Of a DNA stretch of 14,916 bases, positions 6,501-14,069 are shown one piece after another (positions within the stretch are counted from its first letter, which is position 1; each line of letters opens with the position of its first letter). The position numbers and the translations under genes were made by a program. The notes below the pieces were generated by a model. That model did not search any database and was not told the origin of the DNA. It saw nothing but the letters and a program-made list of their open reading frames with translations. The stretch spans positions 11,103-26,018 of the forward strand of contig DOCI01000316.1 of assembly GCA_003503535.1 (NCBI GenBank), in the 5' to 3' direction. Origin of the DNA: Planctomycetaceae bacterium. Lineage in GTDB: Bacteria; Planctomycetota; Planctomycetia; Planctomycetales; Planctomycetaceae.

Positions 6501-7496
6501 ATGCAGAGTCAATTTCAAATTCATTCTCTGACGAAGAATTCACGGCGACGCCGTGGGGCGGCTCTGTACATACTGATCGTGACGATGTCTGTCCTCATTT
6601 CCATGCTCGGACTGACCGGTATGAATCTAATGCGACTGCAACGGGATCAGATGCTGACTGGCGTCGAAATGCAACGCGCCCGCCTGCTCTCCCGATCGGC
6701 TGTTGAACTGGGGCTGGATCAACTCAAAAACGATCCCAACTGGCGAACCAGTTACAGCAGTGGTGTCGAAACAACTCCTTCGAATATTCATGCCAGCGTG
6801 AACGGCACCATCAGTTGGATCGTACAGGATAGTGACGGCAATTTGCAAAATGCCGACGTCGCATTGCAGCTGCTCGGAATTGGGCGGCTTGATAATACCG
6901 TGCAGGTCACTAGTATCGACTTAATGACCCAGGAAACTTTCGGACCGCAGGTCCTGCGAAACTATACGTCTCTGTTGACTCTGAGTTCCAACCCATTAAC
7001 GACGACAAACTTTGCTGGCCAGTACTTCATGGTGACTTTGCCAGCCGAAGCAACGGGCTGGAAAATCACCGAACTCGATTTGTATTGCATCAGAGGAACA
7101 AGCAATCAAGAGCTGACTGTTCGCATTTGTCAGCCGGATGCGTTCAACAAACCAACAGCCACAAATTACGATCTGCAGACATTCAACAGTGCGAATGCAC
7201 CGACTGGAACTCCCGGTTGGGTGACGATTCTTTTCAATGGAGAGGAGACGGTTGACCCAGCCGATGGAGTCTGCCTGATGCTGGAAACCAGCTCTCATGC
7301 ATCCCCAATTAGCTACTACTACAAATCCAGTGGTGTCTCACAAACCAATTCCGCCTTCCTCTCTGGTCCGCCGTCCGGGCTGACCAGTTCCACAGATTCT
7401 TCTCTCGTCTACGAAGTACGTGGCGTCTACTACACCGAAACTGCGAATGGCCCATTCGCTGAAGCAGGCACCTGGCAATGGGCTTCTGCTCCTTAA
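6501..7496 (+). CDS. PilX/GspK-like minor pilin with beta-rich C-terminal domain
   Basis: A 331-residue protein. The very basic leader ends RRRRG (15-19) and is followed by AALYILIVTMSVLISMLGLT, a membrane helix with no Glu at mature position 5, as is usual for PilX/GspK-type tip subunits. Then comes an amphipathic helix with MNLMRLQRDQMLTGVEMQRA and LLSRSAVELGLDQL, the PilX/GspK pattern. Residues about 165-315 form a separate region of predicted beta strands (GQYFMVTLP..WKITELDLYC..LTVRICQPD..GWVTILFN..GVCLML..) with cysteines at 196, 210 and 258. It resembles a jelly-roll-like extracellular domain, but I cannot name the family. It is the last gene of the plus operon and ends at TAA 7494-7496. 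By position and type it is probably a pilus or pseudopilus tip subunit, possibly adhesive. No clear Shine-Dalgarno precedes 6501. Confidence 0.78.
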   Translation: MQSQFQIHSLTKNSRRRRGAALYILIVTMSVLISMLGLTGMNLMRLQRDQMLTGVEMQRARLLSRSAVELGLDQLKNDPNWRTSYSSGVETTPSNIHASVNGTISWIVQDSDGNLQNADVALQLLGIGRLDNTVQVTSIDLMTQETFGPQVLRNYTSLLTLSSNPLTTTNFAGQYFMVTLPAEATGWKITELDLYCIRGTSNQELTVRICQPDAFNKPTATNYDLQTFNSANAPTGTPGWVTILFNGEETVDPADGVCLMLETSSHASPISYYYKSSGVSQTNSAFLSGPPSGLTSSTDSSLVYEVRGVYYTETANGPFAEAGTWQWASAP

Positions 7497-7506
7497 TCAT
7501 CAAATA

Positions 7507-7520
7507 ACGATTCCACTGTC
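7507..7520. repeat. Left copy of 14-bp direct repeat (putative target duplication)
   Basis: ACGATTCCACTGTC, identical to 7650-7663. The right copy is coding sequence for the last residues of the GH57 protein; the left copy is now non-coding. Read on the minus strand, the left copy continues in frame into TTA TTT GAT GAT TAA (L-F-D-D-stop), which ends by overlapping the pilX-like stop codon. Confidence 0.75.
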
Positions 7521-7649
7521 CGTAGTCCGCAGGTAGGGTTAGCGTTACGCGTAACCCAACACCTGGCAATCTTGGATTGCGAAATCTTCACAGCGATTTC
7601 AGAGCATTTGTTGGGTTACGCTTTGCTAACCCAACCTACGGACTGAATT
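7521..7649. mobile_element. REPIN/MITE-like palindromic element, 129 bp, flanked by 14-bp direct repeats
   Basis: Two similar arms lie in opposite orientation: 7524-7561 and 7609-7644. Their outer 20 bases agree at 18 positions and both contain a GGGTTA...TAACCC hairpin with a one-base bulge (7536-7557 and 7613-7632). A GTAG head is present on the right arm (minus strand, 7639-7636). The 47-bp centre has two more hairpins: GCAATC-TTG-GATTGC (7566-7580) and GAAATC/GATTTC (7581-7600). Bulged hairpins with a GTAG head are typical of REP sequences mobilised by RAYT transposases, and an inverted pair makes a REPIN. No coding capacity. The exact repeat ACGATTCCACTGTC borders it at 7507-7520 and 7650-7663. 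It lies between two convergent genes and could also act as a bidirectional transcription stop. Confidence 0.75.
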
Positions 7650-9846
7650 ACGATTCCACTGTCATGCGGGTCGATCCTGAAGTTGCAGCTAACCGTCGAG
7701 CCCGAGCAGCTGACGTGTCGATATTGAGTCGCAGTGACGTTTCCCAGACTGAAGAATCTGGTGTGAATTCCCAATGCAGAATCACAGCACAACTCTGGTG
7801 GACCAGCTCAAAGCCCCCTTCCGACTGGCTGACCGTTTCCAGCGGATATGTCCAGATGCCAGCTGGCTGTGACGATTCGAGCGACGCATCCAGACCCAGC
7901 CATTCATCAACCAGACCAATCCGGGTATGCTCGGCCAGATCCTGATCGGTTCCCAGATATCCAATGGTCGAGCCATCTTCGCCATAGAAGTATCGATTAT
8001 CGACACCAGCAGCCATCGCTGCAAAATTGAATTCAACAGCCAGATGCACAGGTTTACCGGGGACCAGATCATCGAGCCGATAATGAATTTCCAATTCCGA
8101 AGGAGACGACGTCGAAACCGCGACCGACTTTGTCAGCAGCGGAGTCTGCCCCTTCCAGCGACAACGTCGCGACATCACCGCTTCCACCCGATCGGCTGAA
8201 CGCTTGAGTGAGGTTTTGAAAACAGCTTTTTCCGCTTCGCCGACAAACTCTCCGCCGAGACGGAATTCTTCCATCGTCATTCCGGTAGGCAGTACGTGAT
8301 CGACCAGGCTTTTTCGTGCCCATTGATCGTAAGACAGTTTCAAATGCAGATCTTCCTGCTTGAAGACGATTTCATCAGAAACAGAAGCAGTTTCATTCTG
8401 ACCACCCAACTCACCAGAGGCATGAGCGAGAATTGTTTCATGATAAGGCTCCGGACGTCGATCCAGTGTTGCCAGCAGATTCACAAACGAACCTCGGGCA
8501 TCCAACTCATAAATGTGTCCCCCCCGAGCCGGTGCCAGATAGGCGACCAGTTGATCGCTCGCAATGCGAATTTCCTGTCGCGCATCCAGATTCATATCCC
8601 GCGATGCGATTTCGACCCAGCGTCCCGTTTTGCCAGCCATCTGTTCGACCAGACAATCGGCTTCAATCAAATGATGATAAATCGCATTCCGCAAATGCGG
8701 TAAATACAGCCCACCAAACGCACCGTGCCAGTAAGGACAATTGCATTGACCACGATAGAGATGATCCTGAGCGGACTGGAATTTCTCCGTCTGTTCGAGT
8801 TCGGGAGCATCCTGTAACAATTGATGCAATCGGTCGCTGATCTCTCGCATCCGGCAATACATCTCATGAGCTTCTGGATATTTCACCAGAAAGTTCCGCC
8901 AGAACCCACCACGCAATCGCTGCCGCACTTCCGGCCAGTCCGGTTCATTTTTGTGCTTGCGCTGCAGATGGATCAACTCGAGTTGACGATCTGTCGGTAA
9001 CGCCCATTCTGTCATTTCACGATAACTGCAGTCGGGCAGATAACAGCGTCCTATAGGAGAAACTTCATCGACAGCCTGAGCAAACGTGACAACTCGAATC
9101 CAGTCCTGGTTATCGGTCAGCAACTGGAAGAATCGCGTCAGCCAGCCGTCTCCGTAAACGTGTTGCTTCGAGCCCGGCCATGTGCCGAACTTCTCACCAT
9201 CATCACCAAACGCGACGACTGCTTCCGGCTGTTTTTCGTAAACTTCTCTGAGCCATTCAATCGTCTCCTCCGGCTCAGCAAATGGAATCGTGTAGCGAAG
9301 TTTTTCACTGATTGGAAAGACTGACAACATTTTGCCATCGTCTTCAGTCACGAAGTAGCCATAGAGTTCCTCTTCACTAAAGCCGGCATTTTTGAAGTGG
9401 AAGTCGTCCAGCACGGTATATTTCAGACCTGCGGCGACCGCATCGCGAGTGAAGGACTGCTCCCAGACCCGCTCCGGCACCCACATGCCTCGTGGCGTTT
9501 GACCGAAAATCGATTCCAGATGTTTCCGATAAGCCTGCATCTGTCCGACACGATCCCGGGAAGGAATACTGGCCAGAATAGGTTCGTAAAATGGGCCACC
9601 CAGAATTTCAACCTGACCGGCATCGACCCGTTCTTTGAGTTGCTCGATATATTCGGGGCGATGCTGTTCGATCCAGTCGAGTAAACTGCCGGAGTTATGC
9701 AGCGACAATTTCACAGCCGGATAATCGGCCAATGTTTCGAGCATTGGACGATAACTGTCCTGATAAGCCTCTTCGACAACGTGATCGAAATTGCCAACAG
9801 GCTGATGATTATGAATCGCCAAAATCAGGCGAATGGGACCAGGCAT
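7648..9846 (-). CDS. GH57 glycoside hydrolase, 4-alpha-glucanotransferase/alpha-amylase type
   Basis: A 732-residue cytoplasmic enzyme with no signal peptide. GH57 motifs: HNHQPVGNF (12-20), [13 protein letters not shown] (79-91), WVPERVWE (122-129) with E125 the expected nucleophile, and [12 protein letters not shown] (210-221) with D215 or D216 the expected acid/base. The middle ([19 protein letters not shown], then [20 protein letters not shown]) closely follows the Thermococcus litoralis 4-alpha-glucanotransferase type, so DUF1925 and DUF1926 domains fill the rest. That family enzyme is about 660 residues, so this one is somewhat longer. Expected role: transfer or cleavage of alpha-1,4-glucans in glycogen or maltodextrin metabolism; which activity dominates cannot be told. 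Start: ATG 9846 with GAGGAAG upstream. The stop codon lies at the junction with the REPIN-like insertion, which appears to have removed four C-terminal residues. Confidence 0.92.
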   Translation of the reverse strand: MPGPIRLILAIHNHQPVGNFDHVVEEAYQDSYRPMLETLADYPAVKLSLHNSGSLLDWIEQHRPEYIEQLKERVDAGQVEILGGPFYEPILASIPSRDRVGQMQAYRKHLESIFGQTPRGMWVPERVWEQSFTRDAVAAGLKYTVLDDFHFKNAGFSEEELYGYFVTEDDGKMLSVFPISEKLRYTIPFAEPEETIEWLREVYEKQPEAVVAFGDDGEKFGTWPGSKQHVYGDGWLTRFFQLLTDNQDWIRVVTFAQAVDEVSPIGRCYLPDCSYREMTEWALPTDRQLELIHLQRKHKNEPDWPEVRQRLRGGFWRNFLVKYPEAHEMYCRMREISDRLHQLLQDAPELEQTEKFQSAQDHLYRGQCNCPYWHGAFGGLYLPHLRNAIYHHLIEADCLVEQMAGKTGRWVEIASRDMNLDARQEIRIASDQLVAYLAPARGGHIYELDARGSFVNLLATLDRRPEPYHETILAHASGELGGQNETASVSDEIVFKQEDLHLKLSYDQWARKSLVDHVLPTGMTMEEFRLGGEFVGEAEKAVFKTSLKRSADRVEAVMSRRCRWKGQTPLLTKSVAVSTSSPSELEIHYRLDDLVPGKPVHLAVEFNFAAMAAGVDNRYFYGEDGSTIGYLGTDQDLAEHTRIGLVDEWLGLDASLESSQPAGIWTYPLETVSQSEGGFELVHQSCAVILHWEFTPDSSVWETSLRLNIDTSAARARRLAATSGSTRMTVES
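7650..7663. repeat. Right copy of 14-bp direct repeat (putative target duplication)
   Basis: ACGATTCCACTGTC, identical to 7507-7520. It encodes the last T-V-E-S residues of the GH57 enzyme. Its first base completes the present TAA stop codon, whose other two bases come from the inserted element. Confidence 0.75.
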
Positions 9847-10105
9847 TCCAGAACTTCCTCAAACAATGGACAGCTTGACTGATTTTCGACCGACTTAAGC
9901 CGATCGTTGTTCAGTTTCACACCCGCGAGACGCTCTTTTCGGGATGACACTCCGCGTATCATACACCCTGCAAGTCCGTTCGGAAATGAGAGTTCCCCCG
10001 AGATTCTCCCGAGAATCACGATTCTGCACGTCTCGTTAAGCTGGGTAAGCTATGAGGCCCACTGACTCATCCACACTTACTTGCGCTTTGCGATGAGATC
10101 CAGAT
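9847..10105. promoter_or_regulatory. Intergenic region upstream of the GH57 gene, with inverted repeat 10002-10017
   Basis: This 259-base gap separates the MacB-like permease gene from the GH57 gene, both on the minus strand. GATTCTC (10002-10008) and GAGAATC (10011-10017) form a perfect 7-bp inverted repeat with a 2-base spacer, which suits an operator better than a terminator. A TATGAT box on the minus strand (9963-9958), about 110 bases before the GH57 start, could be a -10 element, but no good -35 lies at the right spacing. No T-rich terminator is seen after the permease gene. Confidence 0.3.
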
Positions 10106-11461
10106 TTACTCGTGACGCAGAGCTTCGATCGGATCGAGCCGGGCAGCGGAGCGAGCAGGATAAACCCCGAAGATAATTCCAATTGCCACCGAAATGCCGA
10201 AGGCCATCGGGAGACTCCAGATTGCAATTTGGGGCTGCATTTCCAGAAAGATTTTGCTGAATTCCGAATCGCCACCGGAGGCATCCAGGTTGAGGATACG
10301 AATTGCCACAAACTTAATCACATTAAACGCCCAGGGCGTGAGCAGTCCCATAATGATCCCGATCACGCCACCCGTTCCAGCCAATACAATTGTTTCCGTC
10401 AAAAACTGCTGAACAATATCTTTTCGCGTGGCTCCGAGTGCACGGCGGATTCCAATTTCCCGAGTTCGTTCGGTCACTGTTGCGAGCATGATGTTCATGA
10501 TCCCAATCCCCCCCACGACCAGTGAAATGGCCGCGATTGAGCCGAGCACCATGTTGAAAATTGCCCGAATCTGGTCCGCCTGTTTCAGGAGTTCCAGAGG
10601 GACGACAATCGCGTAGTCATTATCGGTGGCATGATTTCTTTTAAGGGATTCTTTCACCACTTGAGCGGTCGGCATGACATCGTTTCGGTCTTTGACCTGC
10701 AGAGTGATCTGATTCAATTCCACTTGTTCAGCAGTGAATGACCCCGAAGTGAAGCGAATGATCAAATCGCCAAAGCGGCTACTGAAGGTTTTGAGCGGGA
10801 TGTAAATATCACTGTTAAAATCCTGAGCCGTCAGACTGCCACCAATGCCACCCGATTCCTGCCGTTGCTTCATATAGCCAACAACCTGATAAGGCTGGTT
10901 GCTGATCATGACCGTTTTGCCAATCGGATTCTCATAAGGAAACAGTGTATCGGCAGTCGCGGAGCCGAGGATGGCGACGTTTTCGGCAAGAAATTCATCC
11001 TGATCGGTGACAAATCGTCCACGCGAGACTTCCAGATGATTCACATCGAGATATTTGGGATTGCAACCAACGACCCGCACCGCCAGTTTTCGATCGCGAT
11101 AGCGTGCTTCATGCGAGGTTTCGCGAATCGGGATGGCATCGGAAACCGTTGGAATGGAATCGTGCAGCAGTTTGTAATCAGCTCGCAGCAAACCGTATCG
11201 CAAAACCCGGGCACCACTGCTCCCACTGTTCGAGGTCGACCCTTCCGGCGGCTTCTTACTGCGAACAATAATATTATTCGCCCCCAGCTTGAGGACCTGT
11301 TCCTGGGCCTGCTGACTGGCCCCCTCTCCAATAGCGAGCATCGCAATCACAGAAAAAACGCCGAACACAATCCCGAGCATCGTCAAACCCGAGCGCAATC
11401 GCTGCAGCAGCAGGCTTTTCAAGGCCAGGTCGATCGCACGTAAATTTCGTGTCACGTTCAT
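10106..11461 (-). CDS. MacB/FtsX-family ABC transporter permease
   Basis: About 451 residues. One membrane segment lies near the N-terminus (about 24-44, [20 protein letters not shown]). It is followed by a periplasmic MacB-type core domain (about 50-300) and three C-terminal membrane segments (about 304-328, 355-378, 411-434). The FtsX signature between the second and third segments reads [20 protein letters not shown], and the C-terminus has [18 protein letters not shown]. This is the 4-TM topology of MacB/LolC-like mechanotransmission permeases, which couple cytoplasmic ATP hydrolysis to efflux or periplasmic movement of a substrate. Unlike full MacB it has no fused ATPase, and no competent ATPase gene is visible beside it. 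The ATG at 11461 has no clear Shine-Dalgarno; an ATGAGC/GCTCAT palindrome lies directly upstream (11469-11481). The substrate is unknown. Confidence 0.92.
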   Translation of the reverse strand: MNVTRNLRAIDLALKSLLLQRLRSGLTMLGIVFGVFSVIAMLAIGEGASQQAQEQVLKLGANNIIVRSKKPPEGSTSNSGSSGARVLRYGLLRADYKLLHDSIPTVSDAIPIRETSHEARYRDRKLAVRVVGCNPKYLDVNHLEVSRGRFVTDQDEFLAENVAILGSATADTLFPYENPIGKTVMISNQPYQVVGYMKQRQESGGIGGSLTAQDFNSDIYIPLKTFSSRFGDLIIRFTSGSFTAEQVELNQITLQVKDRNDVMPTAQVVKESLKRNHATDNDYAIVVPLELLKQADQIRAIFNMVLGSIAAISLVVGGIGIMNIMLATVTERTREIGIRRALGATRKDIVQQFLTETIVLAGTGGVIGIIMGLLTPWAFNVIKFVAIRILNLDASGGDSEFSKIFLEMQPQIAIWSLPMAFGISVAIGIIFGVYPARSAARLDPIEALRHE

Positions 11462-11752
11462 GGTGGGAATGAGCCGCTCATCGGTTCAGGTGGGATATCT
11501 TCTCTGCAACAGACCATTCTATTCATTAAGACTGGCAGAAGAAAGGCATAACATCGTGTTGATTTGTGGATCAGCTTGTTGTTTTCTTAAGAACGTCTAA
11601 CAAGACTCATAAATCAATTCATTCGCGAAAGTCATAAATCAAAGGTGACAGAGGCCCTCTCAAAGGGAAGCCCCTGAAGCGTAGAGTTTTGGTAGCATCG
11701 ACTAATGCGGAGCGTCTCTCCCATTTCACTTTAATTTTGTCATGATAATCTC
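11462..11752. other. Intergenic region with short direct repeats
   Basis: 291 bases without a convincing gene, between two minus-strand transport genes. TCATAAATCAA occurs twice, at 11607-11617 and 11632-11642 (25 bases apart). A TTCTTAAGAA palindrome is at 11584-11593, and ATGAGC-C-GCTCAT at 11469-11481 stands just before the permease start. These are operator-like but unproven. No clear terminator follows the degenerate ABC gene; an open frame crossing 11619-11942 is only a shadow of that gene. Confidence 0.3.
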
Positions 11753-13747
11753 TTACTTCCCAAGATGCCGGAACACATTGAAGCGGGTGTATTCCCAGTG
11801 GCGATACAGTTCGTTGCCAGCGAGTAAATTGGCCTGAGTATTGACGGTCGCAATTTTGCCTTCGTGCAACAGCACAATTCGATCCGAGCGGCGGATGGTG
11901 CTCATTCGGCTTGGGATCACATACACGGTTCGTCCCGGGCAAATCTGATCGTAGGCATCGTCGATCATGGATTTGTCTTCTTCGGTCAAATCCTTGTCGG
12001 GTTCTTCCAGAATCAGAATTGCGGGATTTCGCAAGAGAGCGCGAGCCAGTCCGAGCCGGAATTCTTCTCCGACACTTAATCGCTCGCCATGTTCACCAAG
12101 AACGGTTTCATATCCTTGAGGTAATCGTTGAATGAAATTGTGTGCGTGAACTCGCTTGGCAGCTGAAATCGCATCGGCCTGTGTGAAATTTGCCTGTCCA
12201 CACGTAATGTTTTCGAGGACCGATCCCGTGAAATAAATTTCACGTCCACCGACATACAAGACTTCTGCACGGAGTGATTCGAGTGTCACCCAGGCGATAT
12301 CTTCTCCATCGATCAGCACTCGACCTTCATGGGGTTCGAGAAATCGAGGGAGCATATACATCATCGCTTGAGCTTCGAGAGGATTCGGAGCAGCAATCAC
12401 GGTTAAACCGCCAGCCGGTAACTTCACTTCCAGGTGATCCAGGATTTTCTTTCCAGTCGCACCTGGCAAACTGTAACTGACATTTTCGAACGAAAGCCAT
12501 TTGGTCAGCGGATCCAGGAATTTTGCTCCGACAGCTTGTCCCACTTCAGGAATCTGGGCCATGTAGCGGTAGATTCTCTCGGCTGCCAAAGCGGTATCTT
12601 TGCGAATCTCTCGCAGGTCACGAAGTCGTAATAATGGTTTGAAGGCAAAGCCGAAGACAAGGCTCAGCAGGATCACCTCAGACAACTGTAAACTCTGAGG
12701 ATGTTCTTCCGGAAGTAAAACTTTCACCCCCATCAGCAACACCAGTATCAGCATACAACCGAGCACCAGTCCCCAACAGAGCCAACTGGAAACAACTTCC
12801 CTGCGGCGAACTGTTGAAGTCGAAGTTGAGAGTTGATCCAGATGTTTGCTGAAGTTGTTGTTGTCGAACTCTTCCATGGAATAGCCACGGATCAGACGTG
12901 TTTTTGTTAAACTTTCCGCCAGCACATTTGATCGTAATTGATCTTCCGATTCGGCCAGTTTGCGAGCTTTCTGAAATCGAGTTCGTTCCCGTACCACCAT
13001 TAACCAGCAGGCGAGCAACGGAACGACCATTTGCAGAAACAGTCGTGGACTGATTGTCAAACCCAGAAAAAACAGGACAGCCAATGAAACTGGGTGCACT
13101 GTCAGTCGATAAATATTCGCAGTGATACCATCCCGAATTTGTGAAGTGTCATTGCGAAATAAATCATACGCCTGATGAATTTGATGATCGAGCAGATCGC
13201 CAGGCCCCAGTCTCATCGCCTGACGATGCAGGGAGCGACGCAATTGGTTGCTGACCGACATCCCCAATTGCGAAGCCTGAATTCGGCAGCGGGCCAGAAT
13301 CAGTCCCCGGAGCATTCCGAAGATCGCTCCCGCCAGGAGCAGACAGATCAGAGCCGAGCTGTTTTCCCGGAGTAGTGGAAATTGCTGATACATCGAAATC
13401 AGTGGCTGAGCCCAGATTCGATCCTTAAAGTTCCATAAGGAATGCAGTATTCCACGATTCTGCAGACGAAGTTCTTCAGAGAAATTGGAGCCTTCGGGTT
13501 GGGCAACCACATCCAAAGCTTCACCAAATCGTTCGCGGGCGATTTCAATCTCATTTCCCTGTAAAACGACTGCACCCCGACTGACAAACAGGTCCGCAAT
13601 CAAAAGACCAATCAGAAAGAGCATGATCAGCAGCACCCCAGAAATTATTGAGAGGCCAATCAGTTGTAATGAATTGCGTTGTCGCCACATCGATCGGGGA
13701 AACAGTCGTTTCCAGGTCGACGAGGTATCGCCATTTGATGTGTACAC
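11753..13747 (-). CDS. ABC-exporter-like protein with degenerate (pseudo-ATPase) nucleotide-binding domain
   Basis: A 664-residue half-transporter: membrane segments near 29-55, 132-150, 215-252 (a pair), 322-344 and 354-372, then an ABC domain (about 418-640). The fold is plainly ABC, but motifs are eroded. The Walker A region is APNPLEAQ (453-460), with A459 in place of Lys and Q460 in place of Ser/Thr. The Q-loop Gln is G501. The signature is LSVGE (557-561). Walker B is ILILEEP (577-583), with E581 in place of Asp and the catalytic Glu kept as E582. The D-loop Asp is T588 and the H-loop His is S613 (IPSRMST). The reading frame is intact over 2 kb, so it is not a decayed gene. A loop of about 75 residues lies between TM1 and TM2, longer than usual. 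The start is GTG 13747 with GAGGT 6 bases upstream. It cannot be expected to bind and hydrolyse ATP normally; a structural, sensing or heterodimer role is inference. Confidence 0.88.
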   Translation of the reverse strand: MYTSNGDTSSTWKRLFPRSMWRQRNSLQLIGLSIISGVLLIMLFLIGLLIADLFVSRGAVVLQGNEIEIARERFGEALDVVAQPEGSNFSEELRLQNRGILHSLWNFKDRIWAQPLISMYQQFPLLRENSSALICLLLAGAIFGMLRGLILARCRIQASQLGMSVSNQLRRSLHRQAMRLGPGDLLDHQIHQAYDLFRNDTSQIRDGITANIYRLTVHPVSLAVLFFLGLTISPRLFLQMVVPLLACWLMVVRERTRFQKARKLAESEDQLRSNVLAESLTKTRLIRGYSMEEFDNNNFSKHLDQLSTSTSTVRRREVVSSWLCWGLVLGCMLILVLLMGVKVLLPEEHPQSLQLSEVILLSLVFGFAFKPLLRLRDLREIRKDTALAAERIYRYMAQIPEVGQAVGAKFLDPLTKWLSFENVSYSLPGATGKKILDHLEVKLPAGGLTVIAAPNPLEAQAMMYMLPRFLEPHEGRVLIDGEDIAWVTLESLRAEVLYVGGREIYFTGSVLENITCGQANFTQADAISAAKRVHAHNFIQRLPQGYETVLGEHGERLSVGEEFRLGLARALLRNPAILILEEPDKDLTEEDKSMIDDAYDQICPGRTVYVIPSRMSTIRRSDRIVLLHEGKIATVNTQANLLAGNELYRHWEYTRFNVFRHLGK

Positions 13748-14069
13748 GTTGCAACCTCGAAAAACGCGTCAACGAATCTATCGAGTCGTTGAATGCCCAG
13801 AGTTTCAGGAATGAAATTGGCTGTGTCGCAGGTCGAAAACTGAAAGAGAAGAGTCCATCCCATTCACGCAGAAAACATAACCAGCGCATTCCATCTTACG
13901 GGATGGAACAGCAACAGCCAGTATTGTTTTCAGGCATTTTTTCAATCAAAAGCAGAGTGATGAATTGAAGCCAATAATTCATGGGCCTCAATTCAATGCT
14001 GCCGATCGTTGAAAATTTATTTGAGAAAGGCATCGTCTTCCAATGCGGAGGCTCAGCCAGTGGATCAGA
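13748..14069. other. Intergenic region with two inverted repeats, no gene seen
   Basis: 322 bases between the ABC-2 permease gene and the degenerate ABC gene. TTCCATC (13889-13895) and GATGGAA (13902-13908) form a perfect 7-bp hairpin with a 6-nt loop. TGAATTGAAGCC (13961-13972) and GGCCTCAATTCA (13984-13995) form 12-bp arms with one mismatch and an 11-nt loop. The second could mark the end of the permease transcript but lacks a T-run. The promoter of the degenerate ABC gene should lie here; I cannot place it. Confidence 0.35.

Noticed and set aside
7521..7649. Element considered a plain bidirectional terminator
   Set aside because: The flanking 14-bp exact repeat and the reconstructable uninterrupted C-terminus indicate insertion; termination may be a secondary effect.
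7577..8840. Plus-strand frames of 90-135 codons across this stretch
   Set aside because: They are antisense to the GH57 coding sequence, which has family motifs along its length.
10865..11443. 192-codon plus-strand open frame
   Set aside because: Antisense shadow of the MacB-like permease gene, whose protein features are clear.
11607..11642. Two TCATAAATCAA repeats considered as a CRISPR start or iteron
   Set aside because: Only two 11-bp copies, no further units and no associated replication or cas gene; kept only as a possible operator.
11619..11942. 107-codon minus-strand frame running into the intergenic region
   Set aside because: Most of it is an out-of-frame reading of the degenerate ABC gene; the intergenic tail shows no protein-like pattern.
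11753..13747. Degenerate ABC gene considered a pseudogene
   Set aside because: There is no stop or frameshift over 664 codons, the start has a good Shine-Dalgarno, and residues around the eroded motifs still follow the ABC fold.
13961..13995. Inverted repeat considered as an intrinsic terminator
   Set aside because: The stem has a mismatch, the loop is 11 nt and no T-run follows on either strand.
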